20,881 nt of DNA from CAYXRK01 sp964467615 (GTDB taxonomy: Bacteria > Hydrogenedentota > Hydrogenedentia > Hydrogenedentales > GCA-2746185): positions 1 to 20,881 of the forward strand of contig CAYXRK010000082.1 in NCBI GenBank assembly GCA_964467615.1, in the 5' to 3' direction. The position numbers were made by a program, and so were the translations under genes. Positions within the stretch are counted from its first letter, which is position 1. Each line of letters begins with the position of its first letter. Positions 1 through 7,846 of the stretch are shown here, piece by piece. The notes beneath the pieces were generated by a model, which was given only the letters and a program-made list of their open reading frames with translations, ran no database searches and had not been told where the DNA came from.

Positions 1-414
1 CTCGAGCGCCGCGCGGCCTTGGTCCGTGAGCTCGTGGCGCGAATCGATCCCGAGTGGTCGGCGTTCCGCGGGTGTTTTGCGGACGCCTGCGCGCAGATCG
101 AGTCTATGGCTGAACGGTTCCGGGCGGCCGGTGCGAGACCCGAGGGGCCGCATTTGGAAGGTCTTGAGGACGAGATCGAGGGCCAACTCGCCGAGCATCC
201 GATGGGGATCACCGCGACACTGCTGGGCCGCGAGATTTCCGGCGGCGCCTGGTGGCAATACCTCAAGGAGCTTGCCTACAAGCACCCCGCGTCGATTCTG
301 TTTATCAGCCGGCAGATCATCGGCGACGCCGAGATTCTCGTTCCTCGGCTGCGCAAGGGCGGAAAACTTGCCGAGGCCCTAGGCCTCGAACCTGCCCCGG
401 TGGCCCGCGTGTAG
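1..414 (+). CDS. Unrecognised protein, C-terminal part (5' end outside window)
   Basis: The reading frame is open from base 1 to the TAG at 412-414, so this is most likely the last ~137 codons of a gene that begins upstream; the first possible internal start is a TTG at 19. I do not recognise the family. The visible part is soluble, with no signal peptide or membrane segment, and looks alpha-helical. Its first half is acidic and charged (e.g. HLEGLEDEIEGQL), followed by a more hydrophobic stretch (AWWQYLKELAYKHPASILFI) and a basic tail (RLRKGGK). It ends 66 bp before lepB on the same strand, with a candidate lepB promoter in the gap, so co-transcription with lepB is possible but not required. 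Confidence concerns the frame being coding, not the function. Confidence 0.6.
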   Translation, partial: LERRAALVRELVARIDPEWSAFRGCFADACAQIESMAERFRAAGARPEGPHLEGLEDEIEGQLAEHPMGITATLLGREISGGAWWQYLKELAYKHPASILFISRQIIGDAEILVPRLRKGGKLAEALGLEPAPVARV

Positions 415-426
415 CATTCTGCGTGT

Positions 427-455
427 TTGAAGGATAGATCGTGGCGTGTTAGAGT
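427..455 (+). promoter_or_regulatory. Candidate sigma70-type promoter for lepB
   Basis: A -35-like TTGAAG (427-432) and a -10-like TAGAGT (450-455) are separated by 17 bp. Each matches the consensus at four of six positions. Transcription would begin near 462, about 20 bases before the ATG at 481. If real, the TTG at 427 cannot be the lepB start. Seen by eye only. Confidence 0.4.
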
Positions 456-480
456 TTTATCCGATGAGCGCCCATTTCCC

Positions 481-1158
481 ATGAACGACCCTACAGTCAC
501 TCCGCCTCCCCCGGCAGACAGTGCGCCGGAAACGGAAGTACGCCCTGCGAAGCAAGAGTTAAAACGAGAAATTCTCGATTTCGTCAAGCTCGTTGCTTGG
601 TTTTTGATTATTTTCCTAGGTCTGCGGACGTACGTCATCGAGGGATACGAAGTCCAAGGCCCGTCAATGATCCCGACGCTCGAGAACAACGAGCGCATTC
701 TGGTCCTCAAACTGCCGCATCTGCTGAGTCAATGGGGTGTATTCAGCGCGATTAAGGCGATAGAGCCCGGCGATATCGTGGTGTTCGACAGCCCCGATAC
801 CGCCAAGAAGCGATACGTAAAACGCGTCATCGCTATGGGGCCCAAGCCCGAGCACGGCAAGGTCGCGGCTGACGCCCAGGGGGTTTCAGATACCAGCGAT
901 TGGCCGCAGGTTCGGTTCGAGCGCGGCCAAGTTTACGTGAACAATCAGGTCGTCCCGGAAGAATATTTGACGGAAGACGCCCGCCACTCGTCTGAACGCC
1001 AGACCTTGTCGCTTGGGCCTGGCGAATACTACGTGCTTGGAGACAATCGGCGCGTCAGCAAGGACAGCCGGAGTTTTCAAGCCATCAACGACGATGTGGT
1101 GATTGGTAGGGCGGTCCTGCGATTCTGGCCACCGAGTAAGATTTCATTGTTGAAATGA
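481..1158 (+). CDS. lepB: Signal peptidase I
   Basis: Membrane-bound serine endopeptidase that removes signal peptides from exported proteins on the outer face of the inner membrane (225 aa). After a proline-rich N-terminus there is one membrane segment at about residues 34-48. The catalytic Ser62 lies in GPSMIPTL (box B) and the general-base Lys114 in RYVKRVIAMG (box D). Box E is GDN at 187-189, followed by SKDSRSF. Together these define the S26A family with its Ser/Lys dyad. The frame is open back to a TTG at 427, but the ATG at 481 gives a normal short cytoplasmic tail and lies just after a candidate promoter. The stop overlaps the start of the next gene (ATGA), implying translational coupling. 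Its many likely clients nearby include the acylase, the propeller protein and the DUF1549/DUF1553 proteins. Confidence 0.95.
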   Translation: MNDPTVTPPPPADSAPETEVRPAKQELKREILDFVKLVAWFLIIFLGLRTYVIEGYEVQGPSMIPTLENNERILVLKLPHLLSQWGVFSAIKAIEPGDIVVFDSPDTAKKRYVKRVIAMGPKPEHGKVAADAQGVSDTSDWPQVRFERGQVYVNNQVVPEEYLTEDARHSSERQTLSLGPGEYYVLGDNRRVSKDSRSFQAINDDVVIGRAVLRFWPPSKISLLK

Positions 1159-1994
1159 AAACGCTCGTAGTCGCCGACGCGCACCTCGAGGCGACCGCCG
1201 ACGGCGAACGTGGCCGTGCTTGCTTCCAAGCGTTTCTCGAGGGCATCGCGGACAAAGGATTTCGGCGCGTCATCATCCTCGGCGATTTATTCGATTTCTG
1301 GTTCGAATACCGTCACGTGGTCTTCTCCGGTTATTTCGGTGTACTTCGTTCTCTCGCGCAATTGAACGAGGCGGGAATCGAGACACACCTCGTTTGCGGG
1401 AACCACGACTTCTGGGCGGGCCGCTTCTTACGAGACGAGATCGGTCTCCAAATTCACCACGGGCCGCTCCGCATCGAGTCCGCGGGCCGACGGGTGCTGT
1501 TCGTCCACGGCGACGGCGTGAACCATAGCGACTATGGGTACCGCATGTACAAACGGTTCGCGCGGTCGCGGTTTGCGGTCGCGATGTTTGGCCTTATCCA
1601 TCCGGATCTAGCGATGCGTATCGCGCAGGGAGTTTCGCACGGCAGCCGGTCCATGAAGTCGCCCGATCGTCCGGGCCGCGGCGGGGAGATCGTGCCGGTG
1701 CGGGAGTTCGCGTTGGGTGCGCTCGAACGCGGTGAAGCCGATATCGTCATTTGCGCGCACACGCACTACCCCGAAAGTGTGGAGGTACAGACGCCGCGCG
1801 GCCCCGGCCGCTATATCAACACCGGCGACTGGATGCACCACCGAACGTTTCTCGAATGGGATGGCGACGACTTTGCGCGTTTCCAGTACCGCGACAGCGA
1901 CGGCGCATGGCTGCCCGCGCCGATGTCAGCCGATGACGGTGCTGGTTTCGGCGCCGCACCGGCTCCGTCAACTGCGCCGGGTCAAGTCGGATAG
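1155..1994 (+). CDS. LpxH-like metallophosphoesterase (UDP-2,3-diacylglucosamine diphosphatase family)
   Basis: Calcineurin-type phosphoesterase of 279 aa resembling enzymes that hydrolyse UDP-2,3-diacylglucosamine to lipid X in lipid A synthesis at the cytoplasmic membrane surface. All dimetal ligand motifs are present: DAH (8-10), GDLFDFWFEY (from 43), GNHD (82-85), HGD (118-120) and AHTH (201-204). Classical proteobacterial LpxH has GNRD rather than GNHD, so this is closer to the LpxH-like branch annotated in Bacteroidetes and PVC bacteria; substrate assignment is inferred. The chain is some 40 residues longer than E. coli LpxH, much of it a low-complexity Ala/Pro/Gly tail after residue 250. 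Its ATG overlaps the lepB stop by 4 bp. It converges with the acylase gene, leaving only 8 bp between stops and no visible terminator. Confidence 0.8.
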   Translation: MKTLVVADAHLEATADGERGRACFQAFLEGIADKGFRRVIILGDLFDFWFEYRHVVFSGYFGVLRSLAQLNEAGIETHLVCGNHDFWAGRFLRDEIGLQIHHGPLRIESAGRRVLFVHGDGVNHSDYGYRMYKRFARSRFAVAMFGLIHPDLAMRIAQGVSHGSRSMKSPDRPGRGGEIVPVREFALGALERGEADIVICAHTHYPESVEVQTPRGPGRYINTGDWMHHRTFLEWDGDDFARFQYRDSDGAWLPAPMSADDGAGFGAAPAPSTAPGQVG

Positions 1995-2002
1995 TCAGCG
2001 CA

Positions 2003-4135
2003 TCAATCGCCGGGCCGGTACTCCCGTTCGAGGTGCGCCCGAATGTCCTTTTCATCCATCCATACGGGTTTACTTTGCCGCGCCATGAACAGCGGGGCTT
2101 GATCCGCATAGTGCGGCGACGACTCGTCCATCGTTGCGCTGCCGAACTGGTGGACGCTCCGCGAGGTGAGGTCGCCGTCCTTGTCCCAGCGTACCATCAA
2201 CACGTACGAATCCCCCGCGCGGCCAATGTAGCGGCCGTCCGTTTCAGCGCCATAGACCGCGTGTAGAATGTCCGGGCCGCCGCTCAATCCGGTGTCTACT
2301 TTTCCTCGCACGAGCCGGTTTACTTCCTTCCACGGCGGATCAAGGCGCCCGTACTTGGCCATCAACGTCTCCGCCGACTTCTTCACTGCCTTCCAAACTT
2401 CGTCCATTCCCGGCAGGTCGCTATCGAAGCGGCCGTGGCTCAGCGGCAGCGCCGTCATGATGCCAAGGGCGGTGGCGGTATTGTCTTCATTCGTGTCCAG
2501 GTCCCACGCGCCGAGGATCGTTGCGGCCTTTTGTGTTAGTTCGTCCGCCGGCGGAGTTGCGCTTCGTATCGCGGAGACCATCTTTCCGGCAAACGATTTT
2601 GTGGAATATCGAATGTCCCATTTATACGTCTGAAATTCCTCCCACGTCACCGACTTGTCCGCCTCGAACTGTTCGAGCGCGCGCAACGATCGATTGGATT
2701 GGCGCGTCTCGATGCCCATGTCCGCCGGATAGTCCGCCGCTTTTGGATTGCCCTCGCCGATTGTCGCGGTGAATGGCGTCGCGTTGCAATTCTGGACGAA
2801 CCCCGACGGAGGATTGAGCACCTTGGGCATGTCATCAAATGCGAGGTACGTGTCCCATAGCGTTTCCGAGGTGTCGCCCGGGAGATACTGCCGGTAGTCG
2901 TACCCCGGTTTCCGGATCGGGATCATCGCGTTATACAGATACAGGATGTTGCCCGCCTTGTCTGCGTAGCCCGAGTTGAGCGAGGCCGTCGCCCGGATGC
3001 GCATCGCGTCCATCCATTCGTCTAAGTTCTTCGCCTTGTTCATGCGGTACCACTGCTCAACCTGCCGGATTTCGCCCATGCCCGCGTAGCGAATCGCATA
3101 TACGCCGTGCTTCTGCCGCAGCACCGGTCCATGCACCGATCGCAGCACCTCCCGTTTCACCTTCATAGTCATCGGCTTGTCCGGATTGATGCGTACCGCA
3201 ATGGTGACTTCCTTGCGCTCGAGGTCGAGCCACTTCCCATCGAAGCGGTATTGGTCCTCGTTGTCGGGATTCATCTCCAACACGTAGATATCGACAAGGT
3301 CGGGGCCGTTCACCGTGTGCGCCCAACCCAAATTCCTATTGTGTCCGTGCAGGATGATCGGCGCGCCAGGAAACGTCCCGCCGACGCTGTCCATGCCTTC
3401 CTCGCTGTGCATGTGCGCTTCATACCACGCGACCGGCCCCGTCCACGGTTGATGGCTGTTAATATTCAGCATCGTGCTGCCGTCTGATGATCGTTTCGAC
3501 GAGACCGCGAACGTGTTCGAGCCCGTCGGTAAATCCTTAGTGAGGAAATCCCGTGCCGCCGCGAACGCCATCACGTCATCGCCCATGTTCTTAGCGATCT
3601 TCTTCGACACCTCGCGCTTGCGCGTGTCGCCGAACAATTCGAGCACCGCGTTGTCGAGGCCGAAAAAGAACGGCCCCTTGAACGCGAAGCCCACGACAAT
3701 GTCCTTGCCGCTTACGGGAAAAACGTCCGCAAACTTCACCGCGTCAAGATGACGCTCGGCGTAAAGATTTACTCCCGCGGCGTACGCTTCGCAGATTGTC
3801 CGCACTTCGGGCGAAAGGTCCTTCTCGTACTTAGCGTTCACCGAATCCCAGACCCCAAGCAGATGGACCATGAAATCCACCGGCGCTGCGTCCGCCCCGC
3901 TTACGGCCCCCCCGAGTGAGCGGCCTGATATCAGCGTGTCCTGGATCGTCGCGAAATCGTCCTCGCAATGTGCCCAGGCCAGGCCGAAGCTCGCGTCGGC
4001 GTCAGTCCTTCCGAAGATATGGGGTACTCCGTACGTGTCGCGCAGGATGCGAACGTCGTGGCCGCCGCCGTTTTGCGCGAACGCCGCGGCGCTGCACAAC
4101 AACGCCGCGATCAAAGGAAGTGAAAGTCTCTTCAT
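2003..4135 (-). CDS. Secreted penicillin/acyl-homoserine-lactone acylase (peptidase family S45)
   Basis: Ntn hydrolase of 710 aa that cleaves amide-linked acyl chains; members act on penicillins, N-acyl-homoserine lactones or other amides. The precursor has a Sec signal peptide (MKRLSLPLIAALLCSAAAFA, cleavage near residue 20). The alpha-chain motif RDTYGVPHIFG follows, with AWAHCEDDF after it. The autoprocessing site is at TGSNTF, where Ser206 would become the N-terminal nucleophile of the beta chain. Beta-chain signatures such as NINSHQPW and GHNRNLGWAHT are intact, so the enzyme is probably active and periplasmic. The frame is open to 4525, but the ATG at 4135 directly begins the signal peptide and has GGAGAGGG 5 bases upstream. 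It stands alone, divergent from the esterase gene at 4283. Substrate cannot be told from sequence: quorum quenching is one option among several. Confidence 0.9.
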   Translation of the reverse strand: MKRLSLPLIAALLCSAAAFAQNGGGHDVRILRDTYGVPHIFGRTDADASFGLAWAHCEDDFATIQDTLISGRSLGGAVSGADAAPVDFMVHLLGVWDSVNAKYEKDLSPEVRTICEAYAAGVNLYAERHLDAVKFADVFPVSGKDIVVGFAFKGPFFFGLDNAVLELFGDTRKREVSKKIAKNMGDDVMAFAAARDFLTKDLPTGSNTFAVSSKRSSDGSTMLNINSHQPWTGPVAWYEAHMHSEEGMDSVGGTFPGAPIILHGHNRNLGWAHTVNGPDLVDIYVLEMNPDNEDQYRFDGKWLDLERKEVTIAVRINPDKPMTMKVKREVLRSVHGPVLRQKHGVYAIRYAGMGEIRQVEQWYRMNKAKNLDEWMDAMRIRATASLNSGYADKAGNILYLYNAMIPIRKPGYDYRQYLPGDTSETLWDTYLAFDDMPKVLNPPSGFVQNCNATPFTATIGEGNPKAADYPADMGIETRQSNRSLRALEQFEADKSVTWEEFQTYKWDIRYSTKSFAGKMVSAIRSATPPADELTQKAATILGAWDLDTNEDNTATALGIMTALPLSHGRFDSDLPGMDEVWKAVKKSAETLMAKYGRLDPPWKEVNRLVRGKVDTGLSGGPDILHAVYGAETDGRYIGRAGDSYVLMVRWDKDGDLTSRSVHQFGSATMDESSPHYADQAPLFMARQSKPVWMDEKDIRAHLEREYRPGD

Positions 4136-4282
4136 CGGTCCCTCTCCGTTCAGTTCCCGTTTGCCATCTTTGTAGGAATTTCCATGATACACGATAAGCA
4201 TTCGGCGAGAAATTGGTTGGATTAGAAACGGAAGTATCCGTAAGATCACCCGCTCCGCAGACAACCCCAACGGATACCGCCC

Positions 4283-4975
4283 ATGGCCATCAACGATCCA
4301 GAATCCGGAGCGATGCCGATCGACGTCGAACAACTCCGTGTCTCGTACAGTGTCTACTACGGCGTCGCCCGGCCTGACCGCGACCATGGCCGCCCCCCTG
4401 CGCTTATCTTCGCGGCCCACGGCTACGGCCAGTCGTGCAAGAGCTTCCTGCGCACGCTCGAACCGTTGCGCAAACACAACTTCCTCATCATCGCGCCGCA
4501 AGGCCCAAACCAGTTCTACTGGCAAGACACCGGCAAGGTCGGTTTTTGCTGGATGACGCGCTATGGCCGCGAGAACACCATCCCAGATCTCATGGCCTAT
4601 ATGCGCGCGCTAAAGGATGACGTGCATGCCCGTTACGAATTTGATCGCGACCGGGTGTTCATCCTCGGGTTCAGCCAAGGTACCGCGCTCGCGTTCCGAT
4701 TCGCCTCGGAAGGAATCATCGAGCCTCGGGGCGTTGTCGCGTGCGGCGCGGACCTGCCACCGGACGTTGCGGACCGTCTCGGCGAGATCGTGCCCTACCC
4801 GGTTTACGTCGTCCACGGCAAGAATGATTCGACCATGAATTTTGTCAAAGGCCAGGAAGGCGCAGACGCCCTACGCGCCGCGGGTTTCGACGTCGAGACG
4901 CTCTACTTCGATGGCGAGCACGATCTGCCCGCGCCCGTCCTAGAGTCCATCGCGGAATGGATACATCGCCACTGA
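4283..4975 (+). CDS. Alpha/beta-hydrolase, phospholipase/carboxylesterase family
   Basis: Serine esterase of 230 aa, probably cytoplasmic because no signal peptide is visible. The catalytic triad can be placed by eye: Ser131 in the nucleophile elbow GFSQG, Asp182 in HGKNDSTM and His213 in GEHDLP. The N-terminal strand AALIFAAHGYGQ-like region (about 38-50) supplies the oxyanion-hole HGYG motif. The layout and length match the phospholipase/carboxylesterase branch (YpfH/PF02230-like), which hydrolyses short-chain carboxyl esters or acyl groups; the real substrate is unknown. The start is the first ATG after the divergent gap, without a clear Shine-Dalgarno. It is divergent from the acylase across 147 bp, so the two may share regulation, and convergent with the propeller-phosphoesterase gene downstream. 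Confidence 0.85.
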   Translation: MAINDPESGAMPIDVEQLRVSYSVYYGVARPDRDHGRPPALIFAAHGYGQSCKSFLRTLEPLRKHNFLIIAPQGPNQFYWQDTGKVGFCWMTRYGRENTIPDLMAYMRALKDDVHARYEFDRDRVFILGFSQGTALAFRFASEGIIEPRGVVACGADLPPDVADRLGEIVPYPVYVVHGKNDSTMNFVKGQEGADALRAAGFDVETLYFDGEHDLPAPVLESIAEWIHRH

Positions 4976-4998
4976 TCCCATTGAGGCGCGTATAAAGC

Positions 4999-5030
4999 GA
5001 ATGCGCCGCAGCCGGGGCCGCGGCGCATTC
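4999..5030. terminator. Perfect inverted repeat after the esterase gene, possible terminator
   Basis: Two perfect 11-bp arms (4999-5009 and 5020-5030, GAATGCGCCGC and its complement) enclose a 10-base loop, 24 bp after the esterase stop. No T-tract follows on either strand, so it is not a textbook intrinsic terminator. It could stop transcripts in a factor-dependent way or protect 3' ends. Confidence 0.45.
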
Positions 5031-5244
5031 AAGGAGGGTAGACCCTTCCGGGTATCGCCGGTAATGCGGGAATGGGTAGGTTCCCCCGGCAGAACCTGGA
5101 CGAATCAGGTCTATTGCGACGTCCATGTCAAAGTAAGCCTCGACCTCCGTGTCTCGGCATGTACCAAAATTATCGGCCAAGCACGAAAAAATCTTTAATT
5201 TGGCCCGGTTTTGGCCTGTTTTTTGACAAAGCGAGAAGGCCGAT
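5031..5244. other. Non-coding convergent gap with small hairpins
   Basis: No convincing gene lies here. On the + strand there are several small stems: ACCC/GGGT around TTCC at 5042-5053, AGGTTC/GAACCT at 5078-5097 and ACCTG/CAGGT at 5094-5110. The last two share bases and exclude each other. At 5202-5216 a GGCC/GGCC stem is followed by TGTTTTTT, a weak terminator-like end on the + strand. This may be a 3' untranslated region or an unannotated RNA. Confidence 0.35.
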
Positions 5245-7704
5245 TCAGTCCCCTTCGGCGCTCGCGAGGCTGGCTGCGGCGAAACGGTGGACGGGCAGGG
5301 GCATATCCGACTGCCCGCCGTGGATGGACTTCCAAATGATTTCGTTCAGTTCGTACATCGGGGCCTCATCGAAGCTCGCGAGGTTCATTTTTTCCGACGC
5401 ATCCGCGCCCCAGGCTGTTTTCATGTTGACCTCGGCAAGATCCATGATCGGCTTCACGTGCTCGTACGGCGTCAAGTCCGGCGTGTCCGACAGTGCGTTG
5501 TACATCGGGATCGCCGCCGCGTCGTATTGGCTCATCGGCGGAAGCCCCAACAGTAGTTCCATCGTGCGAAGCATCGAGCTCGTCGTGTAGAACGTGCTGT
5601 CCACGGTGTTGCGCTTCGTGTAGGGGCTGAGCACGAAGCCCACCGTCCGCCGCGCATCGACATGGTCCGGGCCGTCTTGTGAGTCATCTTGAATGACGAA
5701 GATAGCCGTCTCTTTCCAATAGGGACTATGGCTGACGTGGTCGACGATCATCCCAAGACCGTAGTCGTTACTCGCGACAGCGGCGCGTGGAGTCGGCCGG
5801 CCTGGGCGCGTTCCGACGGTGTGGTCTTCGGGCAAACCCATGACGATAAAGTTAGGAAGGCGTTTGTCGTGATCATCGCTTTCATAGTTCGCCACGTACT
5901 CATCGAACTCGCGGGCGAATTCCTCGGCATTCTCCGGGTCCCGCGCGCCCCAACTCAGGTACTTGGGCGCTACATGGCCCACGAGCCCAGGCACGCGCGC
6001 GATCATCGGCCCGCCTTCGTCTTCCTGGTTTGCATACTCGCCGTACGTCCGGTACGTCAAGCCCTTCGTTTTGCATATGTCCCAGATGTAGCCGGAGGCG
6101 GGAGTCGCGGCTTCGGTGTAGGGAGCGTCCGATTTGCCGGCATACGAGGCGGGCCATAGTTTCTCGACGAAGTCCGTCGCGTACGCGGCGTTCGACCAGG
6201 CGTGGCCGTCGCGGCTGACTTCGGCGTCGCAATAAAGGTTGTCCAACAACGCGAACTGTTCCGCGAGCTTGTGATGGTTCGGCGTCACGTCTTTTCCGAA
6301 CAGCGTCAAGCGAGCATCGCCATTGCCCTTGGCCATGTCGCCCAAGACCTGATCGTAGGTCCGGTTCTCCTTAATAATGTAGATGACATGCTTGATGGCT
6401 GAGCCCGCACCGACTTGCGCCGGAACAACGGAGCCCGCGCGCGACGGCTTCGCCTTCGCGAGCAGATCGTCGTTGTACGGGCAATTCTCGAAGACTTGTT
6501 CGGTCAGTTTCCGAAGGTCTGCGCGGTGTTTTTCAATGTCGACTACCTGCACGGTCCCGCGCACCGTCGACTTCGTCGTTTCAGTGATGCCTTCTGAGTT
6601 CTTGCCCAACGGGCCATGCGGGCCGAACGTCGTGGCCGAGGTAGCCACGCCTTTGCCATTGCCCACATAGAGGGTCTTCCCGTCGAGGCTGACCCCGAGC
6701 GCGGAGGGATACCAGCCGGCAGGCAGAAAACCCAACACTGTCGATTCGCCGGCCTCTTCGACGTTGATGACGCATACGTTGTTGTTGTCCGCGTTGGCGA
6801 CGTAGAGGGTCTTCTGTTCGGGGTCGAGCGCGACGGCGTTCGGAGTGCTGCCCTCCGGAGCGCGTTCGTACATTGACGTAATAATCGTCTCAACGGCGCG
6901 GCCTTGCTTCGTGTCGACAACGACCACGCTGTTGTCGTTGGCGCACGCGACGAATAGGCGCCCATCGCGGGCAAGGATGATGTCGTTCGGGTTGTCGCCC
7001 ACGGCGATGCGGGAGGTGACGGTGTTCGATGCCGTGTCGACGACGCTGATGCTGTCGCTCGCCCAATTGGAACAGTAGACCGTTTTCCCGTCGGGAGTGA
7101 TCTGCAAATCGTAGGGATTCACTTCGGTCTTGATGCGCGTGACGATCGCGCCGGACTTCGTGTCGAACACGACGATGTTTCCGGCAGTACGGTTCGCCGC
7201 GTAGAGCAGGTCCTTCAAGGGATGATGGGCAAGGCCGGACCAATAAATGTCCATGTAGTGGATCGATTCCTCGAGTTGAGAAACCGCTTTCTCGGAGAGC
7301 TTCCCATTCTCGTACTTGAATACGTAGATCGGCGCGCGTGCGCGCTCGCCTAATTTGTTGTTGCCGCCGGAAACGTACACGGTATCGCCGGCCGGATTGA
7401 AGGCGAGTCCCATCCAGGTGGTCGGAATCGGGATTCGTTGAATGTCCTTCTTGGTGACGGAATCGATGACCACAAGACCGTGGTCGTTGAATCCGCTGTG
7501 CAGCGCCAACACGGACCTTCCGTCCGGAGCGGGCAAGATATTCGAGAGGAGATCATTCGTGGGGATCTGATCGCCGATAGGCGTGATGATCCAGCCGTTG
7601 GGGAGAAGATAGCCCTCCTTCGTTTCTCCCGGCAGGACCTTGTCTTGGGCGAGGGCGGAAACCGCTACCGACGCGATTAGCCCGACCAACAAGTGAGTGC
7701 GCAT
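5245..7704 (-). CDS. YncE-like beta-propeller fused to a phosphoesterase (alkaline-phosphatase-like) domain
   Basis: Secreted two-domain protein of 819 aa. A signal peptide (MRTHLLVGLIASVAVSALAQ) is followed by a seven-bladed-type propeller at about 40-400, built from YVTN/YncE repeats such as DGKTVYCSNWASDSISVVDT and KTLYVANADNNNVCVI. From about 439 comes a phosphoesterase domain (PF04185-like) with KENRTYDQVLGD (445-456) and SRDGHAWSNAAY. This is the architecture annotated as bifunctional YncE/alkaline phosphatase family protein. The enzyme part probably cleaves phosphate esters outside the cytoplasm; the propeller may bind a surface ligand or act as a scaffold. The frame extends nine codons further up, but the Met at 7704 begins the signal peptide and has GGAGAA 7 bases upstream. 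It lies 142 bp after a DUF1553 gene on the same strand, separated by a hairpin, so it may form its own unit. Confidence 0.88.
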   Translation of the reverse strand: MRTHLLVGLIASVAVSALAQDKVLPGETKEGYLLPNGWIITPIGDQIPTNDLLSNILPAPDGRSVLALHSGFNDHGLVVIDSVTKKDIQRIPIPTTWMGLAFNPAGDTVYVSGGNNKLGERARAPIYVFKYENGKLSEKAVSQLEESIHYMDIYWSGLAHHPLKDLLYAANRTAGNIVVFDTKSGAIVTRIKTEVNPYDLQITPDGKTVYCSNWASDSISVVDTASNTVTSRIAVGDNPNDIILARDGRLFVACANDNSVVVVDTKQGRAVETIITSMYERAPEGSTPNAVALDPEQKTLYVANADNNNVCVINVEEAGESTVLGFLPAGWYPSALGVSLDGKTLYVGNGKGVATSATTFGPHGPLGKNSEGITETTKSTVRGTVQVVDIEKHRADLRKLTEQVFENCPYNDDLLAKAKPSRAGSVVPAQVGAGSAIKHVIYIIKENRTYDQVLGDMAKGNGDARLTLFGKDVTPNHHKLAEQFALLDNLYCDAEVSRDGHAWSNAAYATDFVEKLWPASYAGKSDAPYTEAATPASGYIWDICKTKGLTYRTYGEYANQEDEGGPMIARVPGLVGHVAPKYLSWGARDPENAEEFAREFDEYVANYESDDHDKRLPNFIVMGLPEDHTVGTRPGRPTPRAAVASNDYGLGMIVDHVSHSPYWKETAIFVIQDDSQDGPDHVDARRTVGFVLSPYTKRNTVDSTFYTTSSMLRTMELLLGLPPMSQYDAAAIPMYNALSDTPDLTPYEHVKPIMDLAEVNMKTAWGADASEKMNLASFDEAPMYELNEIIWKSIHGGQSDMPLPVHRFAAASLASAEGD

Positions 7705-7788
7705 GTACGTCTTCTCCGAATTGGTGAACACACCATCTTACTCACAAATGTTAGGAAAACGCGAGGAGCATCGCATATTCCCGTGTGG

Positions 7789-7808
7789 GGCAGCCGCCCT
7801 CGGCTGCC
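7789..7808. repeat. Palindromic hairpin between the PSCyt1-DUF1549-DUF1553 and propeller genes
   Basis: Perfect 8-bp arms GGCAGCCG (7789-7796) and CGGCTGCC (7801-7808) flank a CCCT loop. It lies 38 bp after the stop of the upstream minus-strand gene, with no T-tract. It resembles interspersed REP-like palindromes and may also act as a transcript-end structure. Confidence 0.6.
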
Positions 7809-7846
7809 AGTCTCACCGATCACTGCGTATAGTTTGCCGCCGGACA

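Noticed and set aside
427..480. TTG start for lepB at 427
   Set aside because: The TTG lies within a candidate -35 box and has no ribosome-binding site; the ATG at 481 gives a normal signal peptidase N-terminus.
1985..2010. Terminator between the convergent LpxH-like and acylase genes
   Set aside because: The stops are 8 bp apart and I could find no stem with a T-tract in or near the gap.
4136..4525. N-terminal extension of the acylase frame up to 4525
   Set aside because: The ATG at 4135 begins a good signal peptide with a strong Shine-Dalgarno, and the extension runs antisense into the esterase gene.
4845..5180. 111-codon minus-strand open frame reaching into the gap after the esterase gene
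   Set aside because: It overlaps the end of the esterase gene, has no ribosome-binding site or family signature, and its tail is Arg-rich shadow sequence.
5031..5201. Known structured RNA (SRP RNA, tmRNA, RNase P RNA or riboswitch) in the convergent gap
   Set aside because: I compared by eye for the conserved SRP GGAAGCAG-type loop, the tmRNA end and the RNase P core and found none; only generic hairpins remain.
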